From NCBI GenBank assembly GCA_002364005.1, contig DEXG01000032.1, positions 1 to 64,000 of the forward strand: 64,000 bases of DNA, in the 5' to 3' direction. The notes beneath the pieces are model-generated. The model had not been told where the DNA came from. It ran no database searches and worked only from the letters and a program-made list of their open reading frames with translations. This DNA comes from Phycisphaerales bacterium UBA3190 (GTDB lineage Bacteria > Planctomycetota > Phycisphaerae > Phycisphaerales > UBA1924). A program made the translations under genes and the position numbers. Shown one piece after another: positions 51,371 through 60,204 of this stretch; positions within the stretch are counted from its first letter, which is position 1, and each line of letters starts with the position of its first letter.

Positions 51371-52336
51371 CTATCGCTTCATGGTGTTGGCCCGACCACG
51401 GATCTCATCGATGATGTCCCGTACCTCGCTGGCCATGCGTGAGTTGGGGAACTCTTCAATGATCCGCTCGCCCACGCTCGCCGCGTCATCCCACGCCTTG
51501 TCGTGCACCGCCATCTTGAACTGAACGCCAAGATTATCTCGGGCCTTGCCGATGACACCCCGGGCGACCTCTTGGAACTGCTCGGCCTCGTGCTCGCTGA
51601 GCAGGTGGTCCATCTCGCGCAGCAGGCTCATCGCCTCTTCGATCTCTTCGTTCTGTGCCGCCTGCAGGAACCGACGCTCGATATTCTGCTTGTAGCGATC
51701 ACGCGCACTGATCACCCGGTGCCGAAGCCCATCGACCTGTGGCGCTTCGTGAAACACCCGTGAGATCCGAGCCGCCTCATTCAGCGCCTGTTCCCATTCG
51801 TGCGACGCGATCATGCCCTCGAGCCCCGCGATCGCCTCGTGCACCGCCTTGTCGTGCGTCTGGGCCCGTGCACGCTCGATGCGAGCCCTGAACTGCTCAG
51901 CGTCGACGCGGTAGCCGAACCGCTCGGCAAGCTCACGCACCAGCACCAGCCCCGCGTCCCAGTCCTCGAGCTGAATATCCTCTTCGATCGCCTTGCAGAG
52001 CAGGTCCCGCTCCTTGCGCCGATTGAGCACCCGACGCGCATCATCCGAGAGCACAATCGTCTCATTGAGCGTGTTCATCGTGTCGTTGAGCGATCGAATC
52101 TGCGTGCGGATCCGATCAAGCTCGATCGACTGATCCTTCTCCTCGTTGCCCGAGCTGCGGGCCGCCAGGCACACCGGGAGCGTCGTGAGCGTCAGCACGA
52201 GCGTCACCAGCCCAGCCAAGACCCACAACTCTTTGCCATCCGTGAGCCCATGCATCGCCGCGGCAATGGAAAGCACCGCCGCACTCCCATAGATCGCGAT
52301 GATCCATCCAGTTGAGAAACGACCGTGCTCGTCCAT
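51371..52336 (-). CDS. Membrane protein with helical repeat domain, unknown function
   Basis: The 321-residue protein has two membrane helices (residues 10-28 and 38-59), a coiled coil (70-105) and a long helical cytoplasmic part with repeated AxxLxxExxxxxFP-like phrases (AWDDAASVGERIIEEFPNSR, and LLREMDHLLSEHEAEQFQEV), reminiscent of TPR solenoids. AGGAGTC precedes its ATG; the cupin gene upstream shares this same leader sequence. I do not recognise a family. It may be a scaffold for membrane-bound complexes. Confidence 0.75.
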   Translation of the reverse strand: MDEHGRFSTGWIIAIYGSAAVLSIAAAMHGLTDGKELWVLAGLVTLVLTLTTLPVCLAARSSGNEEKDQSIELDRIRTQIRSLNDTMNTLNETIVLSDDARRVLNRRKERDLLCKAIEEDIQLEDWDAGLVLVRELAERFGYRVDAEQFRARIERARAQTHDKAVHEAIAGLEGMIASHEWEQALNEAARISRVFHEAPQVDGLRHRVISARDRYKQNIERRFLQAAQNEEIEEAMSLLREMDHLLSEHEAEQFQEVARGVIGKARDNLGVQFKMAVHDKAWDDAASVGERIIEEFPNSRMASEVRDIIDEIRGRANTMKR

Positions 52337-52378
52337 GTGTTGACTCCTGACTCTTCTACCGATGAGTTCGTGCGAGGT

Positions 52379-52756
52379 TCAGCTCCCGGGCACCGGCCCG
52401 CCACAGTTCTGCTCGACCGGGACAAAGCAGAGAAACCGGAACGGCTCGCTGGCCCCCTCCGGGACCGTGAACTGATGCAGCTCATTGGCAGGGACATACA
52501 CCGTGTCACCCGCCGTCAGATCGTGCTGCTGCCCCTCCAGCAGCACCTGCGCCTGCCCCGAGACCACAAACACCTCGTGCTCGTAATCATGCTGATGCTT
52601 GGGGGTATGCCCGCCGGGCTCGACCGCGAATGAACGCATCGCAAAGTGCGGCGCATGGTCTTCACGACCGATCATCACCGCCATCGAGGCACCCTTCACC
52701 CCATCCATCTGAACGGGGTTCATGTCGGTTTGATTGATATTTCTGATCAGCGGCAT
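52379..52756 (-). CDS. Cupin-domain protein
   Basis: The 125-residue protein has a single cupin barrel. The metal-binding motif is GGHTPKHQHDYEHEVFVVSG (His, His, Glu set) and the second motif is VYVPANELHQFTVPEG. Such proteins bind Fe, Mn or Zn and act as small dioxygenases, isomerases or sensors; the specific role cannot be read from sequence. An AGGAG lies upstream of the ATG. Confidence 0.88.
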   Translation of the reverse strand: MPLIRNINQTDMNPVQMDGVKGASMAVMIGREDHAPHFAMRSFAVEPGGHTPKHQHDYEHEVFVVSGQAQVLLEGQQHDLTAGDTVYVPANELHQFTVPEGASEPFRFLCFVPVEQNCGGPVPGS

Positions 52757-52819
52757 CTGTTCGACTCCTGATTTCTTCTTCGGGTTGGGTTCCCGCTTCT
52801 GTTGAGTTTACCATAGACC

Positions 52820-53497
52820 ATGAGCGATGCGCAGCACGAAACAGTCGGGTCCCCCGTGATACAGGTCTTTGCATTGGGTGGTTTCCAGACCAACTGCATG
52901 ATCGTCACCGATGGCGACCCAGAACCCGGCAAGGCGTGCCTCATCGTGGACTGCGGCTATGAGCCCGAACCCATGCTCGAAGCCATCGAATCACAGGGGC
53001 TCAATCCCGAGCGCGTGGTCCTCACCCACGCCCACGCCGACCACATCGCCGGCCTGCTCGAACTGCACCGACGCGTCGGACCGATCCCCATCTCCATGCA
53101 CCAGGCCGAAGAAGACTGGCTCAACGACCCGATGCTGAACCTCTCGGCCGCACTCGGGCTCAGTGTCACCGCCCCACAACCCACCGCATTCCTCAGCGAG
53201 GGCGATCAGGTTGCGATCGACGGCGTGGTCTTCGACATACGCGAAACACCGGGTCACTCACCCGGCGGGATCTCGCTGATCCACGCCGATTCAAACACGG
53301 CAATCGTGGGCGACTCGCTCTTCAATGGCTCCATCGGACGCACCGACTTCCCCGGCTCAAGCTTCGAGACGCTCTCGGACTCCATCCGGTCCAAACTCTA
53401 CACGCTCGCCCCCGAGACCACCGTCTACCCGGGGCACGGGCCGACCACCACCATCGGCCGCGAGATGGTGACCAACCCGTTCGTGCCTGCCCAGTAG
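52820..53497 (+). CDS. Metallo-beta-lactamase-fold hydrolase (glyoxalase II-like)
   Basis: The 225-residue protein has LTHAHADHIAGLLELHRR (HxHxDH), GHSPGGISLI, the bridging aspartate in AIVGDSLFNGSIGRTDFPG and PGHGPTTTIGREMVTNPFV. These ligands bind two metals, and the last motif is close to hydroxyacylglutathione hydrolase-like and persulfide dioxygenase-related enzymes of the YcbL type. The substrate is most likely a thioester or small ester. Confidence 0.88.
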   Translation: MSDAQHETVGSPVIQVFALGGFQTNCMIVTDGDPEPGKACLIVDCGYEPEPMLEAIESQGLNPERVVLTHAHADHIAGLLELHRRVGPIPISMHQAEEDWLNDPMLNLSAALGLSVTAPQPTAFLSEGDQVAIDGVVFDIRETPGHSPGGISLIHADSNTAIVGDSLFNGSIGRTDFPGSSFETLSDSIRSKLYTLAPETTVYPGHGPTTTIGREMVTNPFVPAQ

Positions 53498-53510
53498 CGC
53501 AAATCGCCGA

Positions 53511-54056
53511 TCACATCACGCTGCCCAGTCCCATGCAACGACGCCAGGTCGAGAGCTGGCCCAGGTGGAACATGTAGTGATCGTGCAGCATGAACATCGA
53601 CATCACATCGCGCGTGACAAAGAACTCCGCGGCCCGGCTGCTCCCGCCGATCTCACCCGTCAGCGTCTCGTCATCGAGCTTGGCAATCTGCGCCTGAACC
53701 ACCCCGTGCGCACGCTGAAAATGCGCAACGACCTCACCGAACGCCGGGTAGATCGTGCATTCCGGATCGTGCTTGCACTCGAGCCCCGCCTCGAACAACT
53801 CGTCGTACGACGCAGGCACAGCAGACTCGCCGAGCTCCGCGCCCAACGCACCCATGATCTTCGCCGGGTAGATCGCCAGATGCCCGATGATGAAAGTCGC
53901 ATGGTTGCAGTCCACAACCTTCCCATCGATACTGGGCTTCGACGCGGCTGTGCTCGGGTCGATCCCTTGCACCAGCCCCGCTGCGAGCCCCGTGGTTCGC
54001 TCAGACATGTTGAGCAGCAGACGGGCGGTGGTACTCAGTGCGGCGGCTTGTGTCAT
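53511..54056 (-). CDS. DinB-like metal-binding protein
   Basis: The 181-residue protein is helical with histidines at the positions expected in DinB four-helix bundles: NHATFIIGHLAIYPAK and LHDHYMFHLGQLSTW. DinB-like proteins bind metal and may be thiol-dependent transferases (for example bacillithiol or mycothiol enzymes); the E. coli DNA polymerase DinB is unrelated. ATG 54056 follows GGAAG. Function unknown. Confidence 0.82.
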   Translation of the reverse strand: MTQAAALSTTARLLLNMSERTTGLAAGLVQGIDPSTAASKPSIDGKVVDCNHATFIIGHLAIYPAKIMGALGAELGESAVPASYDELFEAGLECKHDPECTIYPAFGEVVAHFQRAHGVVQAQIAKLDDETLTGEIGGSSRAAEFFVTRDVMSMFMLHDHYMFHLGQLSTWRRCMGLGSVM

Positions 54057-54094
54057 CTGATCTTCCTTTCGGGGTTCAATTTCCAACTGGTCAG

Positions 54095-55150
54095 TCAGCT
54101 ACCAATATAGCGGCTATACACCGAGCGAGCAATCGCCGGGTCATCAGTCCCCTCAATAATCGCCCGCCCGTCATGAAACACGCTCAGTCCATACGGCTCA
54201 TCACGCAGACACCCCTTCACCAGCACACCAAGGTGCTCGAAGGTCCCATGCATACTCAGGGCGCGTTGCAGACTGGCCAGATCAACACGCTGCCGGGCCT
54301 GCGGGTTCACCTGAATCGCGTTCTTGCCGCAGATGCTGACCGTCCCCTCATCATCACGATCGAGGAACTCGAAGCGACCCTCGCCGCAGCACGGGCACTG
54401 CGGATCCCTACTCCCGCTGAGATCGATGCGTCGACGCTGCCCCTCCCAGAGATCGAACTCGAGCAGCGAACGCATCGCTCGATCCCGGTGCCCCATGAGG
54501 ATCTTGATCGCCTCGCTCGCCTGATACGACGCGATGATCGACGAAACCGGCGCAAACACCCCCGCCGTCTCGCAGGTCGGCTGTGAGCCCGGCGCAGGCG
54601 GCTCAGGGAACAGGCATCGCAGGCACGCCCCTTCAGGCGGCAGAAACACCGTCGCCATCCCCTTGGTCCCGATCGCCCCACCATACACATACGGGATCGC
54701 GTGCTTCACGCTCAGGTCATTGAGGATGTACCGCGTCTCAAAGTTATCGCAGCCGTCGATCAGAATATCCGGCTTGCCCAATCGCTCGTGGAGCATCAAG
54801 TGCTCGGCATCAAAGCTGTTGAAATCGGCGACAACCGGGTGCACCTCGACCTGCGGGTTCACCGCCCGCAGCCGCTCCCCCGCCGCGATCGCCTTAGGGC
54901 GATGCCGCTCGGCATCATCATCGGTATACAGCGTCTGCCGGTGCAGGTTCGTGACATCCACCAGGTCACGATCGACGATCGTCAGCTTCCCAACGCCCGC
55001 CCGGACGAGCAGGTCGGCACACGGGCAGCCCAGAGCCCCCACGCCAACGATCAGCGCGTGGGACGACGCGAGATTCGTCTGGGCGGTAGAATCCCAGAAC
55101 GGGAGCCGACGCTGCCGGGCATATCGCGGATTGGCATTCGATTCAGCCAT
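54095..55150 (-). CDS. ThiF/MoeB-family adenylyltransferase (E1-like)
   Basis: The 351-residue protein has the E1 fold: ALIVGVGALGCPCADLLVRA (nucleotide-binding), IVDRDLVDVTNLHRQTLYTD, LIDGCDNFETRYILND and the zinc cysteines in ACLRCLFPEPP and PQCPCCGEG. It activates the C-terminus of a sulfur-carrier protein (MoaD or ThiS) with ATP, for molybdopterin or thiamine synthesis. A further 80 residues at the C-terminus resemble the extra domain of MoeB/MoeZ-like proteins. No MoaD or ThiS is adjacent, so the pathway is undecided. Confidence 0.88.
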   Translation of the reverse strand: MAESNANPRYARQRRLPFWDSTAQTNLASSHALIVGVGALGCPCADLLVRAGVGKLTIVDRDLVDVTNLHRQTLYTDDDAERHRPKAIAAGERLRAVNPQVEVHPVVADFNSFDAEHLMLHERLGKPDILIDGCDNFETRYILNDLSVKHAIPYVYGGAIGTKGMATVFLPPEGACLRCLFPEPPAPGSQPTCETAGVFAPVSSIIASYQASEAIKILMGHRDRAMRSLLEFDLWEGQRRRIDLSGSRDPQCPCCGEGRFEFLDRDDEGTVSICGKNAIQVNPQARQRVDLASLQRALSMHGTFEHLGVLVKGCLRDEPYGLSVFHDGRAIIEGTDDPAIARSVYSRYIGS

Positions 55151-55179
55151 GCCAGATCGTAGACGAGCGGGAGACACGG

Positions 55180-55857
55180 ATGACACACTGCGCCAGCGAG
55201 AACCAGTTCCCCGCAGAGGGCTTCGGCTGGACCCCACCCAACCCCCTCCCGCTTCGCATCGAGAGCGACCGCCTGATCATCCGGACCTACACACGCGATG
55301 ACATCGAAGAAGTCTACCGGGTGATCAACGAGACACGCGACCACCTCATCCCCTGGCTCCCATGGTGCCGCAGCGGCTACCGGGACATGGACGCCGCCAC
55401 CCAGGAGATCGTCAACCAGATCATGGAACTGCGCGATCCCATGAAGCTCCATCGTGTGATCTTCGGCGTCTACCTCAAATCAACCGGCGAACTCATCGGC
55501 GGCAGCGGGATCCATGACATCCGCAGAGACACCGCATCCTGCGAGACCGGGTACTGGGTCACAAAGAAACACACCCGCAAAGGCTACACCGAAGAGGCAT
55601 GCCGACGCACCATCAGCTGGGCCATGCAATCGCAGGACAAGGGCGGCATGGGTCTCCGACGCGTCCGCATCTACTGCAGCAATCTGAACATCGGATCTGC
55701 AAAGCTCATCGAAAAGCTCGCCATCCGAAAGGAGGTCGAACAACCCGACGACTACTTCATCGAAGGGATCGGGCTCACCGACCGCCTCGGCTGGGGGGTG
55801 CTCCAAACCGAGTGGGACTGCCAGAACCACCGCGTGATCACGCCCGCGTCAGCGTGA
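55180..55857 (+). CDS. GNAT acetyltransferase (RimJ/RimL-like)
   Basis: The 225-residue protein has LPLRIESDRLIIRTYTRDDI, FGVYLKSTGELIGGSGIHDI and TGYWVTKKHTRKGYTEEACR, the acetyl-CoA-binding region of the RimJ/RimL branch that acetylates protein N-termini or small amines. The C-terminus extends about 30 residues. It is divergent from the MoeB-like gene and its end overlaps the convergent metallophosphoesterase by 20 bases. Confidence 0.85.
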   Translation: MTHCASENQFPAEGFGWTPPNPLPLRIESDRLIIRTYTRDDIEEVYRVINETRDHLIPWLPWCRSGYRDMDAATQEIVNQIMELRDPMKLHRVIFGVYLKSTGELIGGSGIHDIRRDTASCETGYWVTKKHTRKGYTEEACRRTISWAMQSQDKGGMGLRRVRIYCSNLNIGSAKLIEKLAIRKEVEQPDDYFIEGIGLTDRLGWGVLQTEWDCQNHRVITPASA

Positions 55858-57046
55858 CCTCCACGATCTCAGGCGGCACCCCAAACCGCACGGGCAGCAA
55901 CGACATCCCAATACCCCGCGAGACCACAACCGGGAACGCCGGCCCCTGCACAAGACCGCCCGCGTATTTCGAGCCAAACCTGCTGGGAACCATCGGCGTG
56001 CCGACAAACGGGATGCGCACCTGCCCGCCGTGCGTGTGCCCCGAGAACATCAGATCCACCCGGGGCGATCCCGGGTCGGTCAACACAGGCAGTTCCGCTG
56101 TATCTGGGTGATGCGCCAGCACGATGCGCGGGGTTGCCCCGTCAACCTGTGAAAAACCACGCCGCGTATCAATCCCATCTTCAATGAGATCACCCAGCCC
56201 CACGAACGCCAGCGCCCCAGGACCCGGCGAGGCCGTCAGCGTGCGGGTCTCCGGATCCAGCCACATCCGATCGTTATCGATCATCATCACGCCCTGCGCA
56301 GCAAGCGCCTTGGACATGCGCGGCCCATCGCCCCACCAGTCGTGATTGCCCAGCACACCAACCGCACCGAACCTGGCCGCCTCAATCATCGGCTTGCACA
56401 ACGCCGCCGCCTGATCGATCTCCCCGGTCCCGTCGTGAACATAGTCCCCCGTCAGCAGGAGCACATCGGGCCGCAGCGCCACAACCTGCTCAACCGCGTG
56501 CTCGATGAACGACGCGGGGATACGCGGCCCGAGATGCGAATCGGAGAACTGCACGAGCCGCAGCCCCTCGAACGCCTCGGGCAGATCCCTGATCGGCAAG
56601 CTGTAACGACGCACCTTGATCGCCCACGGCTCAACCAGCGTCGCGTAGGTCGGTGACGCAACCGCACCCACCGCACCAACCCCAAGCACGCCGTGGGCCA
56701 TAAACGCCCGCCGCGACGGGTTCGCCGGCTGCTCGTCCTGCACAGGCCTCGCAGTGACCGCACGGGCATGCATCTTCAGCACAATCAAAATCACGACACA
56801 CCAGAATCCCCAGCCAATCCCATTGGCCGCGATGATGCCCAGCGGGTGATCACGAATCCCTGAGAGCCCCAGCACATACAGCGGGACCCAACCCGGAAGC
56901 GCGAACAGATACAGGAGATTCTCGAGCTGTCGCACGACCCCATCAAGATCGAATGTCCAGATCGCGATCGATGCGGCGCTGCCAACGCCCGTACCGACTC
57001 CCCAAAGGATCAGAAGCGGTTTGGCTGAGCGGAGGGGATGGTGCAT
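55838..57046 (-). CDS. Membrane metallophosphoesterase with internal Tat motif
   Basis: The 402-residue protein starts with three membrane helices, then PSRRAFMAHGVLGVGAVGAV (near 112-130), which looks like a twin-arginine signal, then a calcineurin-like domain: LVQFSDSHLG, LLLTGDYVHDGTGE, GVLGNHDWWGDG, RIVLAHHPDTAELP and LMFSGHTHGGQVRIPF, giving all metal ligands. It is related to YkuE/YaeI phosphohydrolases. The topology would place the catalytic domain outside the membrane. Confidence 0.87.
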   Translation of the reverse strand: MHHPLRSAKPLLILWGVGTGVGSAASIAIWTFDLDGVVRQLENLLYLFALPGWVPLYVLGLSGIRDHPLGIIAANGIGWGFWCVVILIVLKMHARAVTARPVQDEQPANPSRRAFMAHGVLGVGAVGAVASPTYATLVEPWAIKVRRYSLPIRDLPEAFEGLRLVQFSDSHLGPRIPASFIEHAVEQVVALRPDVLLLTGDYVHDGTGEIDQAAALCKPMIEAARFGAVGVLGNHDWWGDGPRMSKALAAQGVMMIDNDRMWLDPETRTLTASPGPGALAFVGLGDLIEDGIDTRRGFSQVDGATPRIVLAHHPDTAELPVLTDPGSPRVDLMFSGHTHGGQVRIPFVGTPMVPSRFGSKYAGGLVQGPAFPVVVSRGIGMSLLPVRFGVPPEIVEVTLTRA

Positions 57047-57094
57047 ACCGATCTCACTACACGAAGTTCCTGCACAGGGTTCATGGGATCAATG

Positions 57095-57126
57095 AAAAAC
57101 CCCGGGGCCAAAGGGCTCCCGGGGTT
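57095..57126 (-). terminator. Terminator after rpsG
   Basis: AACCCCGGG (57098-57106) and CCCGGGGTT (57118-57126) form a 9-bp stem followed, on the minus strand, by TTTTTC. It ends rpsG transcription, so no fusA follows. Confidence 0.88.
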
Positions 57127-57149
57127 CATATCGGTCGGTTTGTGATCGA

Positions 57150-57650
57150 TTATCGCGCGAAGTGGGCGAATGCCTTGTTGGCCTCAGCCATGCGGTGCGT
57201 CTGATCACGGGTGGTCATCGCCTTGCCCTCGCCGCGTGCGGCTGCCCAGAGCTCTTCAGCGAGCTTCAGGTGGGTCGGACGGCCCTTCTCGGAGCGGACC
57301 GCAGTAATGATCCAGCGGAAGGCCAGCGACTGCTGACGGTTGGTCTTGACCTGCATGGGCACCTGGTAGTTCGCACCACCGATACGCTTCGAGCGGACCT
57401 CGACATAGGGCTTCACATTCTCGATCGCACGATGGAAGATCTCGATCGAGTCGGTGATCCCCTCGGCTTCGGCTTCAGCGTTGCCCTTGAGCTTTTCCTG
57501 AATCACATCAAGCGCGTTGTACACAACACGCTGGGCCGAGGTCTTGCGACCGTCGAGCATGATGCAGTTGATGAACTTCGAGAGCACCTTGTCGTTGAAC
57601 TTGGGATCGGGACGAAGCTGTGCTTCCGAGTGTGTAATGCGGCCTGCCAT
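57150..57650 (-). CDS. rpsG: Ribosomal protein S7
   Basis: The 166-residue protein is a small-subunit protein that binds the 3' domain of 16S rRNA. Family phrases are FNDKVLSKFINCIMLDGRKT, VEVRSKRIGGANYQVPMQVK and AEANKAFAHFAR. It is about ten residues longer than E. coli S7, with an insert near residue 60 (AEAEAEGITDSIE). It lies downstream of rpsL but with a terminator between; fusA and tuf, which usually follow, are absent. Confidence 0.97.
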   Translation of the reverse strand: MAGRITHSEAQLRPDPKFNDKVLSKFINCIMLDGRKTSAQRVVYNALDVIQEKLKGNAEAEAEGITDSIEIFHRAIENVKPYVEVRSKRIGGANYQVPMQVKTNRQQSLAFRWIITAVRSEKGRPTHLKLAEELWAAARGEGKAMTTRDQTHRMAEANKAFAHFAR

Positions 57651-57735
57651 GTGTCGGTTCCTTTCGGCTCATCTGCCCTGTCGGGCGCTGTTCACCCCGG
57701 TCGTCTTTGAATCACGCCGGGATTACTTGCCTGAT

Positions 57736-57763
57736 AAAAAAACGCACCACGCGTGCGGTGCGT
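57736..57763 (-). terminator. Terminator between rpsL and rpsG
   Basis: ACGCACC (57742-57748) and GGTGCGT (57757-57763) form a 7-bp stem followed on the minus strand by six T. It would separate rpsL from rpsG or act as an attenuator. Confidence 0.78.
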
Positions 57764-57784
57764 CGATTGAAAACTTGATGTCGT

Positions 57785-58159
57785 TTAGCCCTTGGCCTTC
57801 TTGGCACCGTACTTCGAACGGCCCTGACGGCGATCATCAACACCGAGGGTGTCGAGCGAGCCACGAACGATGTGGTAACGCACACCGGGAAGGTCACGCA
57901 CACGACCGCCGCGAACGAGCACAATGGAGTGCTCCTGCAGGTTGTGGCCCTCACCACCGATGTAGGCCGTGACTTCCTTGCCGTTCGACAGACGCACACG
58001 AGCGATCTTCCGAAGCGCCGAGTTGGGCTTCTTGGGCGTAGTGGTCTTCACAGTGAGACAGACACCACGGCGCTGCGGGCAGCTTTCCATATCACGGGTC
58101 TTGGATTTCTCAACCGGAGTCTTGCGAGGCTTACGGATGAGCTGGTTGATCGTCGGCAT
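57785..58159 (-). CDS. rpsL: Ribosomal protein S12, with Arg88
   Basis: The 124-residue decoding-centre protein has [13 protein letters not shown] (Lys43 as in streptomycin-sensitive strains) and [14 protein letters not shown], in which position 88 is arginine where E. coli has lysine. K88R is a known streptomycin-resistance change in E. coli and Mycobacterium tuberculosis. The other signature, [11 protein letters not shown], is normal. So the organism may be naturally resistant. It is transcribed with rpsG across a terminator. Confidence 0.97.
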   Translation of the reverse strand: MPTINQLIRKPRKTPVEKSKTRDMESCPQRRGVCLTVKTTTPKKPNSALRKIARVRLSNGKEVTAYIGGEGHNLQEHSIVLVRGGRVRDLPGVRYHIVRGSLDTLGVDDRRQGRSKYGAKKAKG

Positions 58160-58335
58160 GCGTACTATCCCGTTCGTTCAAGGTGCTTCGCCGCGACGCG
58201 CAGCCAAGCCGGTGACCATCTTTGGTCGGGCAGGAAGTGTAGCACCCAGACACTGCGAAGCAAGCGACGCAAACCCCAAAAACCCATGCACGACCCGAAC
58301 CAATCCACACGAGTCCCCATGCTACCATCGTCCCC

Positions 58336-58710
58336 ATGAGCGAACAACACCAGCAACCGCATCCCACCGAACAAGAACAGACCTTGTCGCCGGCACAGAA
58401 GGCCGCATCGATGACCGTGCGCGGCTTCCAGAAACTGATCCACGACCGCTATTTCGCCTCTGACAACGCCAGAGGCACCGCGGGCACCTTCCTCTACCTC
58501 ACCGAGGAGTTCGGCGAGCTGGCAACCGCTCTGGCCAACTGCAACCGCCCAAACAAGCCCGCAACCCCCGATGAACGGGCGAATCTCGAGGAAGAGTTCG
58601 CCGATGTCCTCGCCTGGCTCACCACCCTGGCAAATATCAACGGCGTCGATTTGGCCGACACGCTCATCAAATACACCGACCCCGATCGCGTCCAGGGCAC
58701 CAAGGACTGA
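58336..58710 (+). CDS. MazG-like nucleotide pyrophosphohydrolase
   Basis: The 124-residue protein has the EEFGELATAL and EEEFADVLAWL metal-binding motifs (ExxE...ExxD) of the MazG fold, which hydrolyse non-canonical or excess NTPs. The length (one domain) suggests a house-cleaning enzyme. It runs convergent to the SpoIIE-type phosphatase with no gap between stops. Confidence 0.85.
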   Translation: MSEQHQQPHPTEQEQTLSPAQKAASMTVRGFQKLIHDRYFASDNARGTAGTFLYLTEEFGELATALANCNRPNKPATPDERANLEEEFADVLAWLTTLANINGVDLADTLIKYTDPDRVQGTKD

Positions 58711-60180
58711 TCACGAGCCCGCAGAGACCTCTGCCACATCGACCCCAGCCGACACAGCATCCTCGTCAAACGCGGACGGATCGTTGCTGCTCAATGGGCG
58801 ATAAATCTCAATCGCCAGCGTGTCATCATCCGGTGGCAGCCCGCCGCGATACGCCGCGACCTCTTCGAGAATCTTTTCGGCCCACTGCCCCTGCCCCCCA
58901 CGCTCCGCCCCGGGGAGCACCGGTGAACAGAGCAAGCGACGCAAGCCATCGATCTGGAACATCTTCCCATCGAGCCCACGGGCCTCGATCGCCCCATCGG
59001 TATACGCGATGAGCGAATCGCCCGGCTCAAAGTCAATCTCGATCTGCCCCGACTCAAAGTCCGGCTCTGCACACGCCCCGAGCACAAAGGTCGTCGGCTG
59101 CAGGTCCTCCAGCGAGCCGTCGATCCCCCGAATAAACGCCGGCGGGTGCCCGCCCGATGCGTACTCAACCTTGCCGGTCTCGCAGTTCACCCGCATGCAG
59201 ACCGCCGTCGCATAGATCGAATGCTTGGCGAGCGTCAGATGCACATACTTATTGAGCTTGCACAACATCTCACCCGGGCCGATATCCGGGTTCTCCGCAA
59301 AGCTGATATCGATCTCGCCGTGCAGCCGGTTCACCGTCAACGCCGCGGGGATCCCGTGCCCGGTGACATCCACGATCACAACCGACAGGCACTTGCCATC
59401 ATCGGACATGCGTGTATAGAGATAATCGCCGCCGATCTGACGCATCGGCTCGTACCGGTACGCATAACACAGCTCACCGATCGCCACGGGCGCTGGGAAC
59501 AACGCCTCATGGACCTGACGCGCGTACGCCAGCTCCTGACGGAGCATCCCGTAGCGCTGATTGAGGAACTTGTTCGTCGCCCGCTGCACGCGGTGCGAAT
59601 GCTTGAACCCGGTGATGAAGATCCCAGGCAGCGCAAAGGCCCCGCTGGCAACCGTGAAGAACGCCGTGGTCCCGACACCCGTGCTCTCGATCACGATGTG
59701 GCTGAACGCGCTGGCCGACAGGCACGCCACCACCGGAACAATGGCCTGCTTTACCGTCCAAGGAAAAAGACAGCACGCGATGAAGTGAGCGAGCAGGAAC
59801 CCAGCAAGCGCCGGCCCGCCCGTCATGTCCATCACCCGAGTCCCGATGCCCTGCACCCCATCGAGCATCACCAGCCCCATGGTGATATAGATAATGGTCT
59901 GGCTGTGCACCCGCTTGCTCAGCACCAGCAAGAGCGAACCAAGGTACGCCCCAAACCAGACGACCGTCGTGAGGAAGAAGAAGGCCTTCTGCCCGCCATT
60001 GGAAAAAATGGTCGAGACATCAACCCCCTGCATCACCATGACGATCGCCACCGTGGTCATGATGAGCCCAAGCCCACCCCAGATCGATATGAACCAGATC
60101 AGGCGGGTTCGGAGCAGATCATCAGTCTCCTGACGAAAAGTGCGTCGGAACTCAGTTGTCTCAAACGATGCGGTGGTCAC
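58711..60180 (-). CDS. Membrane SpoIIE-type PP2C phosphatase (RsbU-like)
   Basis: The 489-residue protein has about six membrane helices (residues 27-200) and a C-terminal PP2C domain: MRQIGGDYLYTRM, SVVIVDVTGHGIPAALTVN, EYASGGHPPAFIRG, SLIAYTDGAIEARG and PPDDDTLAIEIYR. Such phosphatases act on the phosphorylated anti-anti-sigma factors of partner-switching systems. Its neighbour at 60205 is a paralogue, probably from tandem duplication. No RsbV/RsbW-like gene is next to it. Confidence 0.87.
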   Translation of the reverse strand: MTTASFETTEFRRTFRQETDDLLRTRLIWFISIWGGLGLIMTTVAIVMVMQGVDVSTIFSNGGQKAFFFLTTVVWFGAYLGSLLLVLSKRVHSQTIIYITMGLVMLDGVQGIGTRVMDMTGGPALAGFLLAHFIACCLFPWTVKQAIVPVVACLSASAFSHIVIESTGVGTTAFFTVASGAFALPGIFITGFKHSHRVQRATNKFLNQRYGMLRQELAYARQVHEALFPAPVAIGELCYAYRYEPMRQIGGDYLYTRMSDDGKCLSVVIVDVTGHGIPAALTVNRLHGEIDISFAENPDIGPGEMLCKLNKYVHLTLAKHSIYATAVCMRVNCETGKVEYASGGHPPAFIRGIDGSLEDLQPTTFVLGACAEPDFESGQIEIDFEPGDSLIAYTDGAIEARGLDGKMFQIDGLRRLLCSPVLPGAERGGQGQWAEKILEEVAAYRGGLPPDDDTLAIEIYRPLSSNDPSAFDEDAVSAGVDVAEVSAGS

Positions 60181-60204
60181 GGGTAGCTCCGCTGCGGTCT
60201 CAAG

